From Lycium barbarum (lineage: Eukaryota > Streptophyta > Magnoliopsida > Solanales > Solanaceae), in assembly GCF_019175385.1 (NCBI RefSeq), contig NC_083341.1, positions 62,281,800 through 62,345,799 on the forward strand: a stretch of 64,000 bases of DNA, given 5' to 3'. Shown one piece after another: positions 11,358 to 23,837 of the stretch (its first letter is position 1; every line of letters starts with the position of its first letter). The notes under the pieces were generated by a model. It ran no database searches. It was not told the origin of the DNA and saw only the letters and a program-made list of their open reading frames with translations. The translations under genes and the position numbers were made by a program.

Positions 11358-11981
11358 GTTTTCTTTTTAAGGGTTTAAGAACACTACAACAGCTTTTGAT
11401 CGAGTGACTGGTGCCAGCGAATCGACCTCTGTCTATAAGAGAAAACAACTCAAAAGCTCCAAAGTTAGCATTATGTTTAAGCACGAAACATAAGATATCA
11501 TGTTGTTTACAGTTTATAGCACATAGATTCATATATTTTATTTCAACTCTTGACTGATTCTCATTCCAAGGGCATTTTGATCTTTTGTATTTTTGGGAAT
11601 ATTGACTCTTCGGTAAGAGGTTTGTATGGTTGATTTGCTTCTACCCCATCATGTAATAAGGGGGATTTAGATTTTTATTATAAAAGGACCGAGTCTTAAA
11701 TAGACTGCCTACGTATCCCACCAAAGGGAAATCAACTTCATCCGTAGTTCAGGTATACACATATTTTTTTTCCTATGCTACCCGAAACTTAGTTTTTCTA
11801 CCCTGACCAGGCCTTAAGTAGGCTTCCCATGTATCCCCAACGGGGTGTCAGGTCGGTGTGGTTCGGTTTACATAAAAAGGAAAGGGATACTGTATTTTAT
11901 TGAAAGCGGTAAAGGGATACTTATGTTTTTCTACCAAACCATTACTAAGAAGGTCTTCGTTGTCTTCTATATCTTCATCTT
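11358..11981 (-). other. non-coding spacer between zinc-knuckle remnants and gag
   Basis: No supported reading frame. It contains two further copies of the GCCTACGTATCCC-type motif (11707-11750 and a diverged one at 11822-11865). These link this 5' segment to the 3' untranslated region, where the other copies lie. Confidence 0.55.
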
Positions 11982-12517
11982 CTATCCTTTTCTTCCCGCG
12001 ACAATCCAAATATGGCCTTCATTCACAAGGCGTTCCAGCTCAAGCTTGAAATTCACACATTCTTCAATGTCGTGGCTAGGGCAGCCATGGTGATACACAC
12101 AAACCCTTTGTTTCAGAGATCCTGGGCGACCCTGATAGGTTTGCGGCACTACTCTTATCTTCTTCACGCTACATAGTAGGGAGTGGATCCTGGCATATGA
12201 CTCTTCGAATAGGGAAAAGTTGCTCCTCCAGAACCTAACTTTGATATCCTTTCTGGATGATTTCTCCCTTGGTCACGAGTCAGGAGAGAGTGAGGCCCCC
12301 ACAGTTAGCTAATTCTCCCTTGGTCAATCCATTGGATAAGCTTCTTTTTTAATGCCCCACACTCATTAGCAGTATGTCTTGACTGACTTCGATAGTAGAG
12401 GCATTTTCTGTAAATCATAGAAGAAGCGCATGGTGGCAATAGATTTGGGATTTGTGCGTACACTCTAAAGCTCCCCAAAATCTCCAAGATTTCTTGTTTA
12501 GACAACTCTATTGACAT
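11982..12517 (-). pseudogene. two extra zinc-knuckle-like gag fragments upstream of gag
   Basis: Frame 12517-12305 ends in CLYYRSQSRHTANECGALKK followed by a helix ending WIDQGRIS. Frame 12167-11982 contains CVYHHGCPSHDIEECVNFKL followed by a helix ending LVNEGHIW. Both have the C-X2-(Y/H)...H...C plus helix pattern seen in the element's own nucleocapsid segment at 9994-9263, but they lie 5' of the gag start. They may be a decayed duplicate of gag sequence or part of the long variable ORF1-gag interval. The stretch between them shows short open pieces and stops. Confidence 0.5.
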
Positions 12518-12695
12518 ACCCCAATTGTACGATCTTGTGCCTTTAAGAACAATTGTGCACGAAACAGGAGGCTCTTCGAGTTGAGGTTAGCGCAGGTCTC
12601 CATAGGTTTTCAGGGATAAGTAGTTCATCGTCCCCATATTGCATAGGGTCAAACCCTTTTTGTTGACTGAGTGGGACATAACTCCTAAGTGGTGC

Positions 12696-12932
12696 TTAAA
12701 GTACCTTTCTCCATTTTACCCGATTGGTGGGGTTTTGCTTCGTTAATTCCTCAACATAGGCTAAGAGACTTTCTGCTTCTTTCATTTTCTCATTGGCCGC
12801 CTTAGTGGTTTGTACAACCTTTTTCATCCTAGCAGTGGCTAGGGCCATTCTATTGTCCCATTGTCGGTTTTTCTCACTTGTTGCTTCTGTGTTCTCATCG
12901 TCACTGACTAGGTCTCCTTTTCCTATTAGCAA
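12696..12932 (-). pseudogene. short coiled-coil-like coding remnant
   Basis: This 78-aa frame has an Ala/Lys/Glu-rich middle (ARMKKVVQTTKAANEKMKEA then ESLLAYVEEL) predicted by eye to be a continuous amphipathic helix. It lies between ORF1 and the zinc-knuckle-like fragments on the same strand. It may be the C-terminal coiled coil of the ORF1 product or an N-terminal part of a decayed gag. No family is recognised with confidence. Confidence 0.35.
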
Positions 12933-13324
12933 ATCAACCTTTTAAAAGTGGAGACAAATTTGTTTTAGGGGTTATTTTCTTTGGTTTTTCTTTTGGGTAG
13001 TGACCGGAATGTGGACCAATCAAGAGTTTTCAACAATATATATGATTATCACATAATGCAGTTATATCAAATAAGCATTTAGACAATATATAATTCGCTT
13101 TCCGATACCTCATTGTTCTGAGGCTACTAGCGTAAGAAGAAGAATTGTGCCATATGTAAAACAAATATATACTGTCCCCAGAAAAATAAAAATCCCAGTG
13201 CTTTTCATTAATAGTGTTTTCCCAAGTGGGATTACAAGGCTTTTTAAAATAAATGCAATAATCAGCAAAAATCCACTCCACGGACAAATATTTGCTCTCT
13301 ACCATCTCGCGCCTTTTTGGCCTT

Positions 13325-14827
13325 TCAGAGGGCGATCTGAATGGCTACATGGGCTGGCGTCAATGCTGTCCTAATCCACTGACCCCTCTGATCATCAGTC
13401 AATGATGTCCCCGTATCTATGGATTTCTTAACAAAAGTGTCAAGCCATTCCAAGCTCTTTAATGAAGCATCTACATCGTCTATCAAGCTCTTAATTATCT
13501 CTTGATCATATACTGTTTTTGCTTGATGATCCATTTCTCTTCCTTGTATTTGTCTTCTAACTTGGATTGCATTCGCAGCTTCCCTATCCCCAGGAAATCT
13601 ATACAGATACGGCCCTGGTGTAGCGGTACCGGCTAGTTCGGCCTTAAGCCACTCGTAGTAGTTTTCATCGTGACTTGGATTGTTAGGATCCTCATCCAAC
13701 TTATCTTCCCTTATAACATTCTTCCAATATTTCTGAGCATCTTTTATACCTTCGATTCAACCTTCTTCATAATCTTGTACAAACTCTCCCATATTACCCA
13801 CATTTGGAATAACCTGTCTCATGCCAAACTAAGTACTCTTAATGGTGCGTTGGGTGTGATTCCCCTAATTCCCATAAGCGGTAGATATGGACGCTTACGG
13901 CTCTTAACACAAATAGTTTTGGAATGAAAATCAGGTACCCTCTACCTGATATATTCTTCTCTTAGTCTGGAAAGGATGTGAGTCCATCCTTTTTTATCTT
14001 GAACCCCACAGGGCATAGCAGTGACTCCCAAGTCATCCTCTCTCAACGCCGGATCTCGGCGGGTAGATAAAATGTTCCTATCTAAATGCTTAAGTATCCA
14101 CCATTGAACTAAGAGGTTGCAGCCCTATAAATAATAATAACTGTTGCGGCATTCCCCCAAAGCTCGGTATATATCTGATAAGATAATAGAGATGATGTCG
14201 AAATATTTGGTAAGCCCATTAGTTGTAACTCCTCTAAGGCCAGCATGGGCAACAAAGATAACTTGGGTATCAATAGCTAGGGTGGCATTTAGTGGGAATA
14301 CCATGGTTCCCAGTAGACAGGTAATAAAAGCTAGTGTTTGGTTAGCTTCCCAGGACTGGAGTGAGGAAAACTCAAGGATGTGGTTTTTGTACCCCTGTTT
14401 GGATGAATACCTCCTATATAACTCTCTAAAGGATATAATGGGTCCCTGCACCCAAATCGACTTTGTTGACAGCAAACATGTATTTGATTTCATTTGGGGT
14501 AGGCTTGTGAGGGATAAGGATATTTTGAGCTAATTTTTTTTTGGATCTGTTTGCACTTCCTACACTTTCCAAGACATCTCTAACCTCTTCTAAAGTGGGA
14601 GTCATCTCTATCTTTTCAAAGTTGAACACCATTATGTCATCGTCCCAATAACAAGTAATAATCTCTAGCAGACCCGGATCCCCAGTCATATCCATCAGCG
14701 AAGGTAGATGCCCTATAAAACACTTTATCTCTTTCTTCTGATCATTAGTCAAACCTTCCCACCATATTACTAAACCTGGTAGTGGACCCACAACCAAATC
14801 AAATTGCACACTAGGAGACATCTGCAA
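13325..14827 (-). pseudogene. ORF1 protein upstream of gag (Ogre/Tat type), broken
   Basis: Three collinear minus-strand pieces cover most of this interval: 14827-14426 (MQMSPSVQFDLVVGPLPGLV, FNFEKIEMTPTLEEVRDVLE), 14493-14125 (EANQTLAFITCLLGTMVFP, GLRGVTTNG) and a piece opening near 13760 and ending at 13325 (AQKYWKNVIRED, EWLKAELAG, YRFPGDRE). Their order and content fit the extra ORF1 that Ogre-type elements carry before gag, which resembles the plant mobile domain proteins (aminotransferase-like). Its role in transposition is unknown. Frameshifts lie near 14430-14490 and in 13800-14120. The stretch 12933-13324 downstream shows no convincing coding sequence. Confidence 0.6.
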
Positions 14828-15398
14828 GACAGAACACTGTTAGTTCCCCACCCCCAGGAACAGTAATTTATTTCACACACGGCATAATAATGCTTCCAAA
14901 TAGAAAATAGTGGGATGCAGTGTCTTCAGTTTTTTACACCATCTGAACACGGTAAGGTGTCTTTCCTGTCCGATTCAGGTAGGTCTGAGATACCCAAACT
15001 GGTCTATAGTTAGTATGCGCTATATCAGTAGGGATTTAGTTTCGCTCTACGCTAATTATCTAGAGTGATTTTTCAAGCGAATGACATAGGTTACCCAAGC
15101 GGACAAGCTGGGGGTGGGCTCTCTAAGGCTGTGGGATGACCACATGCCCACTCGACCTTAGAAATCTCCAAAGAATATATCAAAAGGTTTTTAGTGAAGG
15201 TATGACCGCAGCTCATCCCGTTTTGTTATCCTTTAAAAAAAATGTAAAATAAATGCCAGGAGTGGCGGAGTATGCATGCATGAATGACAGTTATATTTTG
15301 CGAAAATTTAAACACATAAACAATTTATATCACTTAAACAATTTATATCACATAAACACATAAAATATTAGAACCCTTATGGTTAGAACCTTAGATTG
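14828..15398 (-). other. untranslated leader of the Tat/Ogre-type element
   Basis: Non-coding sequence between the primer-binding site and the first ORF1 codons. I see no frame longer than a few dozen codons and no recognised motif. It probably contains packaging and translation signals that cannot be identified from sequence alone. Confidence 0.5.
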
Positions 15399-15416
15399 TC
15401 CCCAGTAGAGTCGCCA
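15399..15416 (-). promoter_or_regulatory. tRNA primer-binding site of the Tat/Ogre-type element
   Basis: On the minus strand TGGCGACTCTACTGGGGA lies two bases downstream of the LTR end at 15419 (…GCTACA). A TGGCGACTC-type site is common in Ogre/Tat elements, where it is reported to pair with a tRNA-Arg 3' end. It would prime minus-strand DNA synthesis. Confidence 0.8.
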
Positions 15417-18022
15417 TCTGTAGCGGTTCTATTTTTTTTCAATTCGCATTGCAATTGCCTCATTTTAAGAAAGGAAAGTGTCCTGGGGAAGTACGGTTTT
15501 CAATCGTACCGAGAAAAAGGAAAAAATATACTTCTACGTGGATGGTGCTCTAAATGGACTTATTTTAGAGTCGCTACCTAATTTTTAGGAAATTCGGAAA
15601 ACCAGTTCAAAAAGGGTTCATTTAAAGCAGTTAAGTCTTAAAAGAATCATAATCTAACTAAAGTATGGGTAAGGGTTCTCGTGATCCCCCGAGGAACGTG
15701 TTAGGCACCCCTGCATTAAGGATCCGTAAAACACGGTTGACCTACGGGTTCTAATGATATGTCTATGTAGATATAAATTGGTTGTGATAAAAATAGTTTT
15801 GTTTTATATTTCCGCCAATAGAAATTAGTCTTTTATGCAAAAAATGCCACTTTTCAATAATCAAAAGTGGTAAAAATTTGCCCAAAATTGGGCGTTTAGG
15901 GTATCGGACTAGAACACTTAGGCTAATACCCGAAGGCTCTTAGCCTAAGTAGGACTCTACGTAAGTCCACCCAAAAATGGTTTTGAAAAAAAATATTTCG
16001 AAGTATAAGAAAATAGTTTTTAAGAAAATAATTTAGATACACTATTATAGTCCATATAATATTCTACATACATATATGTAGTCCATTTGTTATCCTTTAT
16101 CCTAAGTCCATAGTCTATTGCAAATGTTCAAATCAATCCCAAACTTCCTAAAAGTTTGCAGTTTTAGTCCTTTATTCAAATTAGTCCCAAATTGTGTTAA
16201 TGCTCCAAATTTAGTCTTATCTTTTGTGGCAAATTCATTTTTTGGCGACTTTAAAACATGGAAATTTCATAAGGGTTCCAATTGGCACGATAATTAGGCA
16301 AATAATCAATATAAAGTACACAATTTAAATGAGGTAGAGAATTTGGGCCGACCAAGCCCAAAGGGAAAACATTCATGCAATCAGTCTCGTCTTAATTCCA
16401 ACGTATGCTCCATTTGTCCTCCAATGTTGGGTTGACTCAATCTAGATACATTAGTGGGCCCTGTTGGGGCCCACCAACGGGTTTTGGATGAACATAGAGG
16501 TAAAGGACATACATGACATTAGTACATGCTCACAAATTGAATTAAGTACAAGATTAAAACTATTGGTAATTATTACAATGCCCAAAAAATGAATTACATC
16601 AGATCTGGGCCAAGCCCATATAATAACGACTCAAAATAGTCCCTAATACCATGAAATAAAAGCCCAAAACAATGGTAGTAGCTCGGATACGCAAGTCACA
16701 AATAATGGTCCTAAGCAGTAGGCCCAAACTCACTCTCTTTTAAATTCTCTTTAAGTGTCAAAACCGTGATACACACAATATATTACTGATATACTACTCA
16801 GTTTTCTTCCTAATTTGCTAAGTGTCAAGACACTAATATACAGGATATATATGAATATACACTACATATTCAGTTTAACCTTGACTCTAAACACCACATT
16901 CAAGTCATACACAAACCACAAATTCCCGAGAAATCCACACAATTGTAGACATCAAGTTCTAGCTAGTGTACAAAGTTTGAACAATCAAACACAAAAGCAA
17001 AAAATACCACTAAGTGGTCAATCAGACATAAAGGGAAGGAAATACCTAGCTTTAGGCAATGCAAAGATAAATCAAGGCGAGGCACAACAAGTATTTAAGA
17101 ATCATAAGATAACCATGGCATAACTAGGATGAATAGGAAGGTTTAACATGAATAAAAAGTCCCACAGAACTTAACTATGGCATAAAGAATGGCTAAGACA
17201 GGATCAACAAATTTTTGGGAGGGTGAAACCATCATAAGTGCAAACATAGTTCAACTGTAGGCATGGCAAGTTTCAAATAACAAGAGACTTTCATGAGAGC
17301 AATTACAGATTCATTTAATCCTAACTGTGGCCAAAATGGGTTCATGACACTATCCTGGGCTCAAAATACTATACTAAAATTATTATGGGCACCAACCAGC
17401 AGGCAGAGGTAGGAACTCATGTACATGGGCTATAGAAATTCACAAATCGACCATATGTACAAGTGTGCAGGTATCACATTTATTCTAGTAATAGCAGTTT
17501 TGATCTTAGTTTTAACATGATATTGAGTATTAAAATTCAGAACCACACATAGCATAATCAAGGAAGTCATGGCACACTTTTAGGAGGCTAGACAAGTAGT
17601 GTTGATAGTAGAAAGGCAAGGAAGTAAACCAGTTCGAGGTTGAAGCAAGTGAGACAGAAAACAGGCCAGGGGCCATACTTATGGTCCTCATTTCTGAACT
17701 TTCTAGGAGGAAATTAGATCATACTCTAGTTAAGGGAGATAGAGTCATTTTGTGGTGCTTTATCTATATTCTAAGTAGTAAATTAGGTCATAGTACTCCC
17801 ACAAAACAAGCCTAGACAAGGTAATGTCATAAAAGCCAAGAATTGATCAAGTAAATGTCAAAGAAACAAAAAGAAAACTACACAGACTGATTTTAACCCT
17901 TTCCTGCAGTTTTTGCTTAGTTTTAGACCTCCTATGCTCATTCTTCCATATTGAAATACTAGGCACAACAATTCCCAGAAAACCACATTCAAGTACCAAC
18001 TCAAAGAGCACAATTTTGTAAG

Positions 18023-20950
18023 AAGGAATAAACTGTAGCAAATTCTAGGTAAATAACAGATAATAGGGGAAAACAAGTCACTCAGTAATCTCAAGAGCTA
18101 GTTTGGACTTTTATACTTGGCTTTAAAAGAAATCTAACCTCCAACCCCTCTACACTTGAACCTTTCCTAGATGAGCCAACAGAGTAGGTATTGACAAGCA
18201 CACATAATGTTCAAAATGTCACTTACACTCTTTCTAGGATCAGGGATAAACCACAAACCTTATATCTTTGACATTTCTATTAACCTTCTATCTAGGCAGT
18301 CCCAAATATATCCAACAAGTTACAAGAAAAATCCCCTTATCTTCACATAAATTAGCAAGGTTCAGAAATGGCAAAGCAAGGTAAGCAAGCAAGCAAAAAG
18401 AAAGCAATCAGTTCTGGCCTCAATAAAAACAAGCAAATGCCACATAATTTCAAAGAATTACATCTTTTAACCCCCTCTTAGACTAACTAACTAGCAGTGA
18501 GTTAACTAGTTTTACTTCTATCATAACAAGCTACAACAAAATCAAGTAGCAAATTCATGGTCATGGCTTCTGATTTTCTAATCTTAGCCTGTTTTAAGTT
18601 AATGAGGTCTTAACTATTCACCAAGGTCACTTTACATCCTAGTCAACTTTATAAAACCAACAGAATTCTACATTTTTTATTTTATTTAAAGCTTACATAC
18701 AAAAGTCCAAAACAAAGTAAAGAAGACAATAGAGGTCTTACTCAGTCAAAGAGGGTGATCAAAAAAAATATTAAACAAGTCCATAAGGGTCATGGGAGAA
18801 TGAATCTACCGTAAGTTGAGTAAAAGATCAGACAAGATCATAGTGATAAAAAACAGAGAAGAGTACACATAGAAACACTCACAAACAACTAGGCCTTGGG
18901 CATAGGGGATCATGGTTCCATTCTTAGGTCACCAATACCATATTTAGACTGAACAATACCCGGGAGGATGGAGGAACATCTGAACACATAGGTCTGGGAT
19001 CACAAACAACTAGCAGACACCTTGTTTATATTTCAAAAGCAGATTTTTGTCCTCTATTTTAGCATTACAGTAAATCCTGGAAAGTTTAATCCTTTTTTAT
19101 ACTCCTTACATATTCATACAATAAGGGTGTATAAAGGTCTGTCTTCCTAACAATTCAAAGTCCAATTTAAAACATAGCAGTATTCCATGATAATCTAGCT
19201 AGCAAGAGAAAAGGAAAACTGTTATAAGAAAAATAAGATCCACACAACATAGTCTACACAAAACAGCCTCCTTCTTTCTTTTTGTAGCAGATTCTAGGCA
19301 AATATTAGTAATACCCACAGATTCAGAGGTGAATTTTAAGACTTCAAAGATTTTACTAACAATAAAATTTAAGAAAAAAACCTTAAGTTACCATTTTAAA
19401 AGAAGTTACACCATTTGAAGTGATTCTAATCCAACAAATGCTTGGAAAGGATCAATTTTGACTTCTAAACTTGGACTTTAACGGGCTTCTAAAGGCAGAA
19501 ATTCAAACCTTTTAATGCAGAATCAATCTGTGAGCATGACTAGGATCAAAAACCACACCAAACAACTAAACTATTAGACAAAATTGATCTATTGTTGTTA
19601 CACAAGAACTTATTCGTAGCATAAGGAACAAAAAATCTCAAGAAAGGATTAAATACTCAAACCTAATGAACAGTATCATATAACAAAGAAACTGAACCTT
19701 AAATAACTTGATATAGATTATATTGAGTTCCATACAACGCCCTCTAAATCCCATTTCCTAGTTCTAAATCCCAGAAGGGGAAACAACAAAACAAAACTCA
19801 AACATGATTCACAAACAAGCTTAATCACATTCCATTAGTCTTAAACAACATCGACACTTCACTTATTAACTAAAACTAGGCAGAAATGTATCCAAACTAG
19901 TGAAACAAAGCTGCAAACACACATTTAGACAATAATATAATCATTTAATAATCTTGTGAAGACTGAACTGATTTAAATAGTAGGATAGGGATATTACCTC
20001 CTGCAAAGTTAACCTAAAGATCAAATGTGGAGATTGAATCAAGCTCTCAGCAACAAGCACTTCCAAAACCTTTTTCAAGGCTTTTTCTCTCCTTTTTTTT
20101 GTGTAATGCCATGTTTTTTCAGAGTAATCTTCTCTTTATGAAGTAGTATCTATATCTAGTTTTAGTAATATATCTTTATATGTAATATATATTTGAGTAA
20201 ATTTTCAAAAAAATACAAACCCTTACAGTCGAGCAGCCCCTTTTTTTTCCAAAAAAAAGATACATATCCTCTCATGTCACATATCATATCTATTTATAGC
20301 AGGGGGGAATATACCCTAGGGACAAAAATGGAAGATTCTAGACTCTTCCAAATGAATTTCCCCTCATGCACAAAATCAGCATTCAAAATCAAGTAAAACA
20401 AAAGGGATTTTAGCCTTATCGTACTAATGGAAAAAAACAATTGTAAAATCATACGAAAATGGTACACCCAAGGACAAAATGATTCTAAATCGTTACATAA
20501 CAGAAACCATAAAAGCACCTAGTCGCACACAAAGACAAAAATTGTTCCAGAATCGGTCCAACAGGGCCGTTGGAAAACAATCCAAACCTTACATGTCGAT
20601 ATTAAAGTACAAATGCCCATGCCCACCATTTCCCTATTATAGTGTGGTGGCACTTTAGGCTCGCCCATGGCATCCCCCACTACGGGAAATGGTGGAGAAA
20701 TACCCACATAGGATAAGAAATGGTGGAATCATGGTGCGACAGTGGTGGCGCCGCCTGGTTGAAACTCCAGCAGCCACAAGTTTCTCTCAAAAGCGAATGA
20801 GACGAAGTATATTTTAGGGTAACAAAATGACAATTCCAGGAAAATAAATTGGGGGGGAATAAGTATATTATTTACTCCCCCCCCCCCCCCCCCCCAAAAA
20901 AATAAATAAATAAATTATAATACACATTTTTTAAAATTGTATATAGTTAG
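18023..20950 (-). repeat. U3 tandem block, copy 1 (about 2.93 kb)
   Basis: Begins in plus orientation with AAGGAATAAACTGTAGC and ends with ATATAGTTAG. It contains the sequence matching the 3' LTR start (from 20034) and a G-run/C-run at about 20850-20895. It differs from copies 2 and 3 at shared positions, such as the GACTGAACAATACCCGGG stretch near 18947. Confidence 0.88.
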
Positions 20951-23837
20951 AAGGAATAAACTGTAGCAAATTCAAGGTAACTAACAGATAATAGGGGAAT
21001 ACAAGTCACTCAGTAATATCAAGAGCTAGTTTGGACTTTTATACTTGGATTAGAAAGAAATCTAACCTCCAACCCCTCTACACTTGAACCTTTCCTAGAT
21101 GAGCCAACAGAGTAGGTATTGACAAGCACACATAATGTTCAAAATGTAACTTACACTCTTTCTAGGATCAGGGATAAACCACAAACCTTATATCTTTGAC
21201 ATTTCTATTAACCTTCTATCTAGGCAGTCCCAAATATATCCAACAAGTTACAAGAAAAATCCCCTTATCTTCACATAAATTAGCAAGGTTCAGAAATGGC
21301 AAAGCAAGGTAAGCAAGCAAGCAAAAATAAAGTAATCCGTTCTGGCCTCAATTAAAACAAGCAAATGCCACATAATTTCAAATAATTACATCTTTAACCA
21401 CCTCTTAAACTAACTAAATAGCTTGTTACTTCTATCATAACAAGCTACAACAAAATCAAGTAGCAAGTTCATTGTAATGGCTTCTGATTTTCTAATCTTA
21501 GCCTGTTTTAAGTTAATGAGGTCTTACCTATTCACCAAAGTCACTTTACATCCTAGTCAACTTTATAAAACCAACAGAATTCTACATTTTTTTATTTTAT
21601 TTAAAGCTTACATACAAAAGTCCAAAACAAAGTAAAGAAGACAACAGAGGTCTTACTCAGTCAAAGAGGGTGATCAAAAAAAATATTAAACAAGTCCATA
21701 AGGGTCATGGGAGCATGAATCTGCCCTAAGTTGAGTAAAAGATCAGACAAGATCATAGTGATAAAAAACAGAGAAGAATACACATAGAAACACTCACAAA
21801 CAACTAGGCCTTGGGCATAGGGGATCATGGTTCCATTCTTAGGTCATCAATACCATATTTAGACAGAAAAATACAAGGGAGGATGGAGGAACATGTGAAC
21901 ACATAGGTCTGGGATCACAAACAACTAGCAGACACCTTGTTTATATTTCAAAAGCAGATTTTTGTCCTCTATTTTAGCATTACAGTAAATCCAGGAAAGT
22001 TTAATTCTTTTTTATACTCCTTACATATTCATACAATAAGGGTGTATAAAGGTCTGTCTTCCTAACAATTTGAAGTCCAATTTAAAACATAGCAGTATTC
22101 CATTAATCTAGCTAGCAAGAGAAAAGGAAAACTGTTATAAGAAAAATAAGATCCACACAACATAGTCTACACAAAACAGCCTCCTTTCTTTTTGTAGCAG
22201 ATTCTAGGCAAATATTAGTAATACCCACAGATTCAGAGGTGAATTTTAAGACTTCAAAGATTTTACTAACAAGAAAATTTAAGAAAAAAACCTTAAGTTA
22301 CCCTTTTAAAAGAAGTTACACCCTTAGAAGTGATTCTAATCCAACAAATGCTTGGAAAGGATCAATTTTGACTTCTAAACTTGGACTTTAACGGGCTTCT
22401 AAAGAAAGAAATTCAAACCTTTTAATGCAGAATCAATCTGTGAGCATGACTAGGATCAAAAACCACACCAAACAACTAACCTAGTAGACAAAATTGATCT
22501 ATTGTTGTTACACAGGACCTTATTCATAGCATAAGGAACAAAAAATCTCAAGAAAGGATTAAATACTCAAACCTAATGAACTGTATCAATTAACAAAGAA
22601 ACTGAACTTTAAATAACTTGATATAGATTATATTGAGTTCCATACAACGCCCTCTAAATCCCATTTCCTAGTTCTAAATCCCAGAAGGGGAAACAACAAA
22701 ACAAAACTCAAACATGATTCACAAACAAGCTTAATCACATTACATTAGTCTTAAACAACATCGACACTTCACTTATTAACTAAAACTAGGCAGAAATGTA
22801 TCCAAACTAGTGAAACAAAGCTTCAAACACACATTTAGACAATAATATAATCATTTAATAATCTTGTGAAGACTGAACTGATTTAAATAGTAGGATAGGG
22901 ATATTACCTCTTGCAAAGTCAACCTAAAGATCAAATGAGGAGATTGCATCAAGCTCTCAGCAACAAACACTTCCAAAACCTTTTTGAAGGCTTTTTCTCT
23001 CCTTTTTTTGTGTAATGCAATGTTTTTTCAGAGTTATCTTCTCTATATGAAGTAGTATCTAAATCTATTTTTAGTAATATATCTATATATGAGTAAATTA
23101 TCAAAAAAATACAAACCTTTACAGTCGAGCAGCCCCTTTTTTCCAGAAAAACGATATATATCCTCTCATGTCACATATCATATCTATTTATAGCAGGGGG
23201 AATATTGCCTTGGGACAAAAATGGACGATTCTAGACTCTTCCAAATGAATTTCCCCTCATGCACAAAATCAGAATTCAAAATCAAGTAAAACAAAAGGGA
23301 TTTTATCCTTATCGTACAAATGGCAAAAAACAATTCTAAAATCCTACGAAAATGGTACACCCAAGGACAAAATGATTCTCAATCGTTATATAACAGAAAC
23401 CATGAACGCACCTAGTCGCACACAATGACAAAAATTTTACCAGAATCGGTCCAACAGGGCCGTTGGAAAACAATCCAAACCCTACATGTCGATATAACAG
23501 TACAAATGCCCATGCCCACCATTTCCTTATTATAGTGTGGTGGCACTTTAGGCTCGCCCATGGCATCCCCCACCACAGGAAATGGTGGGGAAATACCCAC
23601 ATAGGATAAGAAATGGTGGAATCATGGTGGGACAGCGGTGGCGCCGCCTGGTTGAAACTCCAGCAGCCAACAGTTTCTCTCAAAAGCGAAAGAGGCGAAG
23701 TATATTTTAGGGTAACAAAATGACGGTTCCAGGAAAGTAAATTGGGGGGGGGGGGGTAAGTATATTATTTACTCCCCCCCCCCCCCCCCCCAAAAAAAAA
23801 AATATAATACACATTTTTTAAAATAGTATATAGTTAG
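20951..23837 (-). repeat. U3 tandem block, copy 2 (about 2.89 kb)
   Basis: Same start and end as copy 1. It shares with copy 3 variants absent from copy 1 (GACAGAAAAATACAAGGG near 21860, CAATTTGAAGTC near 22066), so copies 2 and 3 appear to be the younger duplication. It has a small private deletion near 21415-21430. G-run/C-run at about 23741-23791. Confidence 0.88.

Noticed and set aside
17847..18094. Hydrophobic minus-strand frames that could be a small membrane protein
   Set aside because: They lie inside the Tat/Ogre-type LTR, overlap each other in two phases and show no family pattern.
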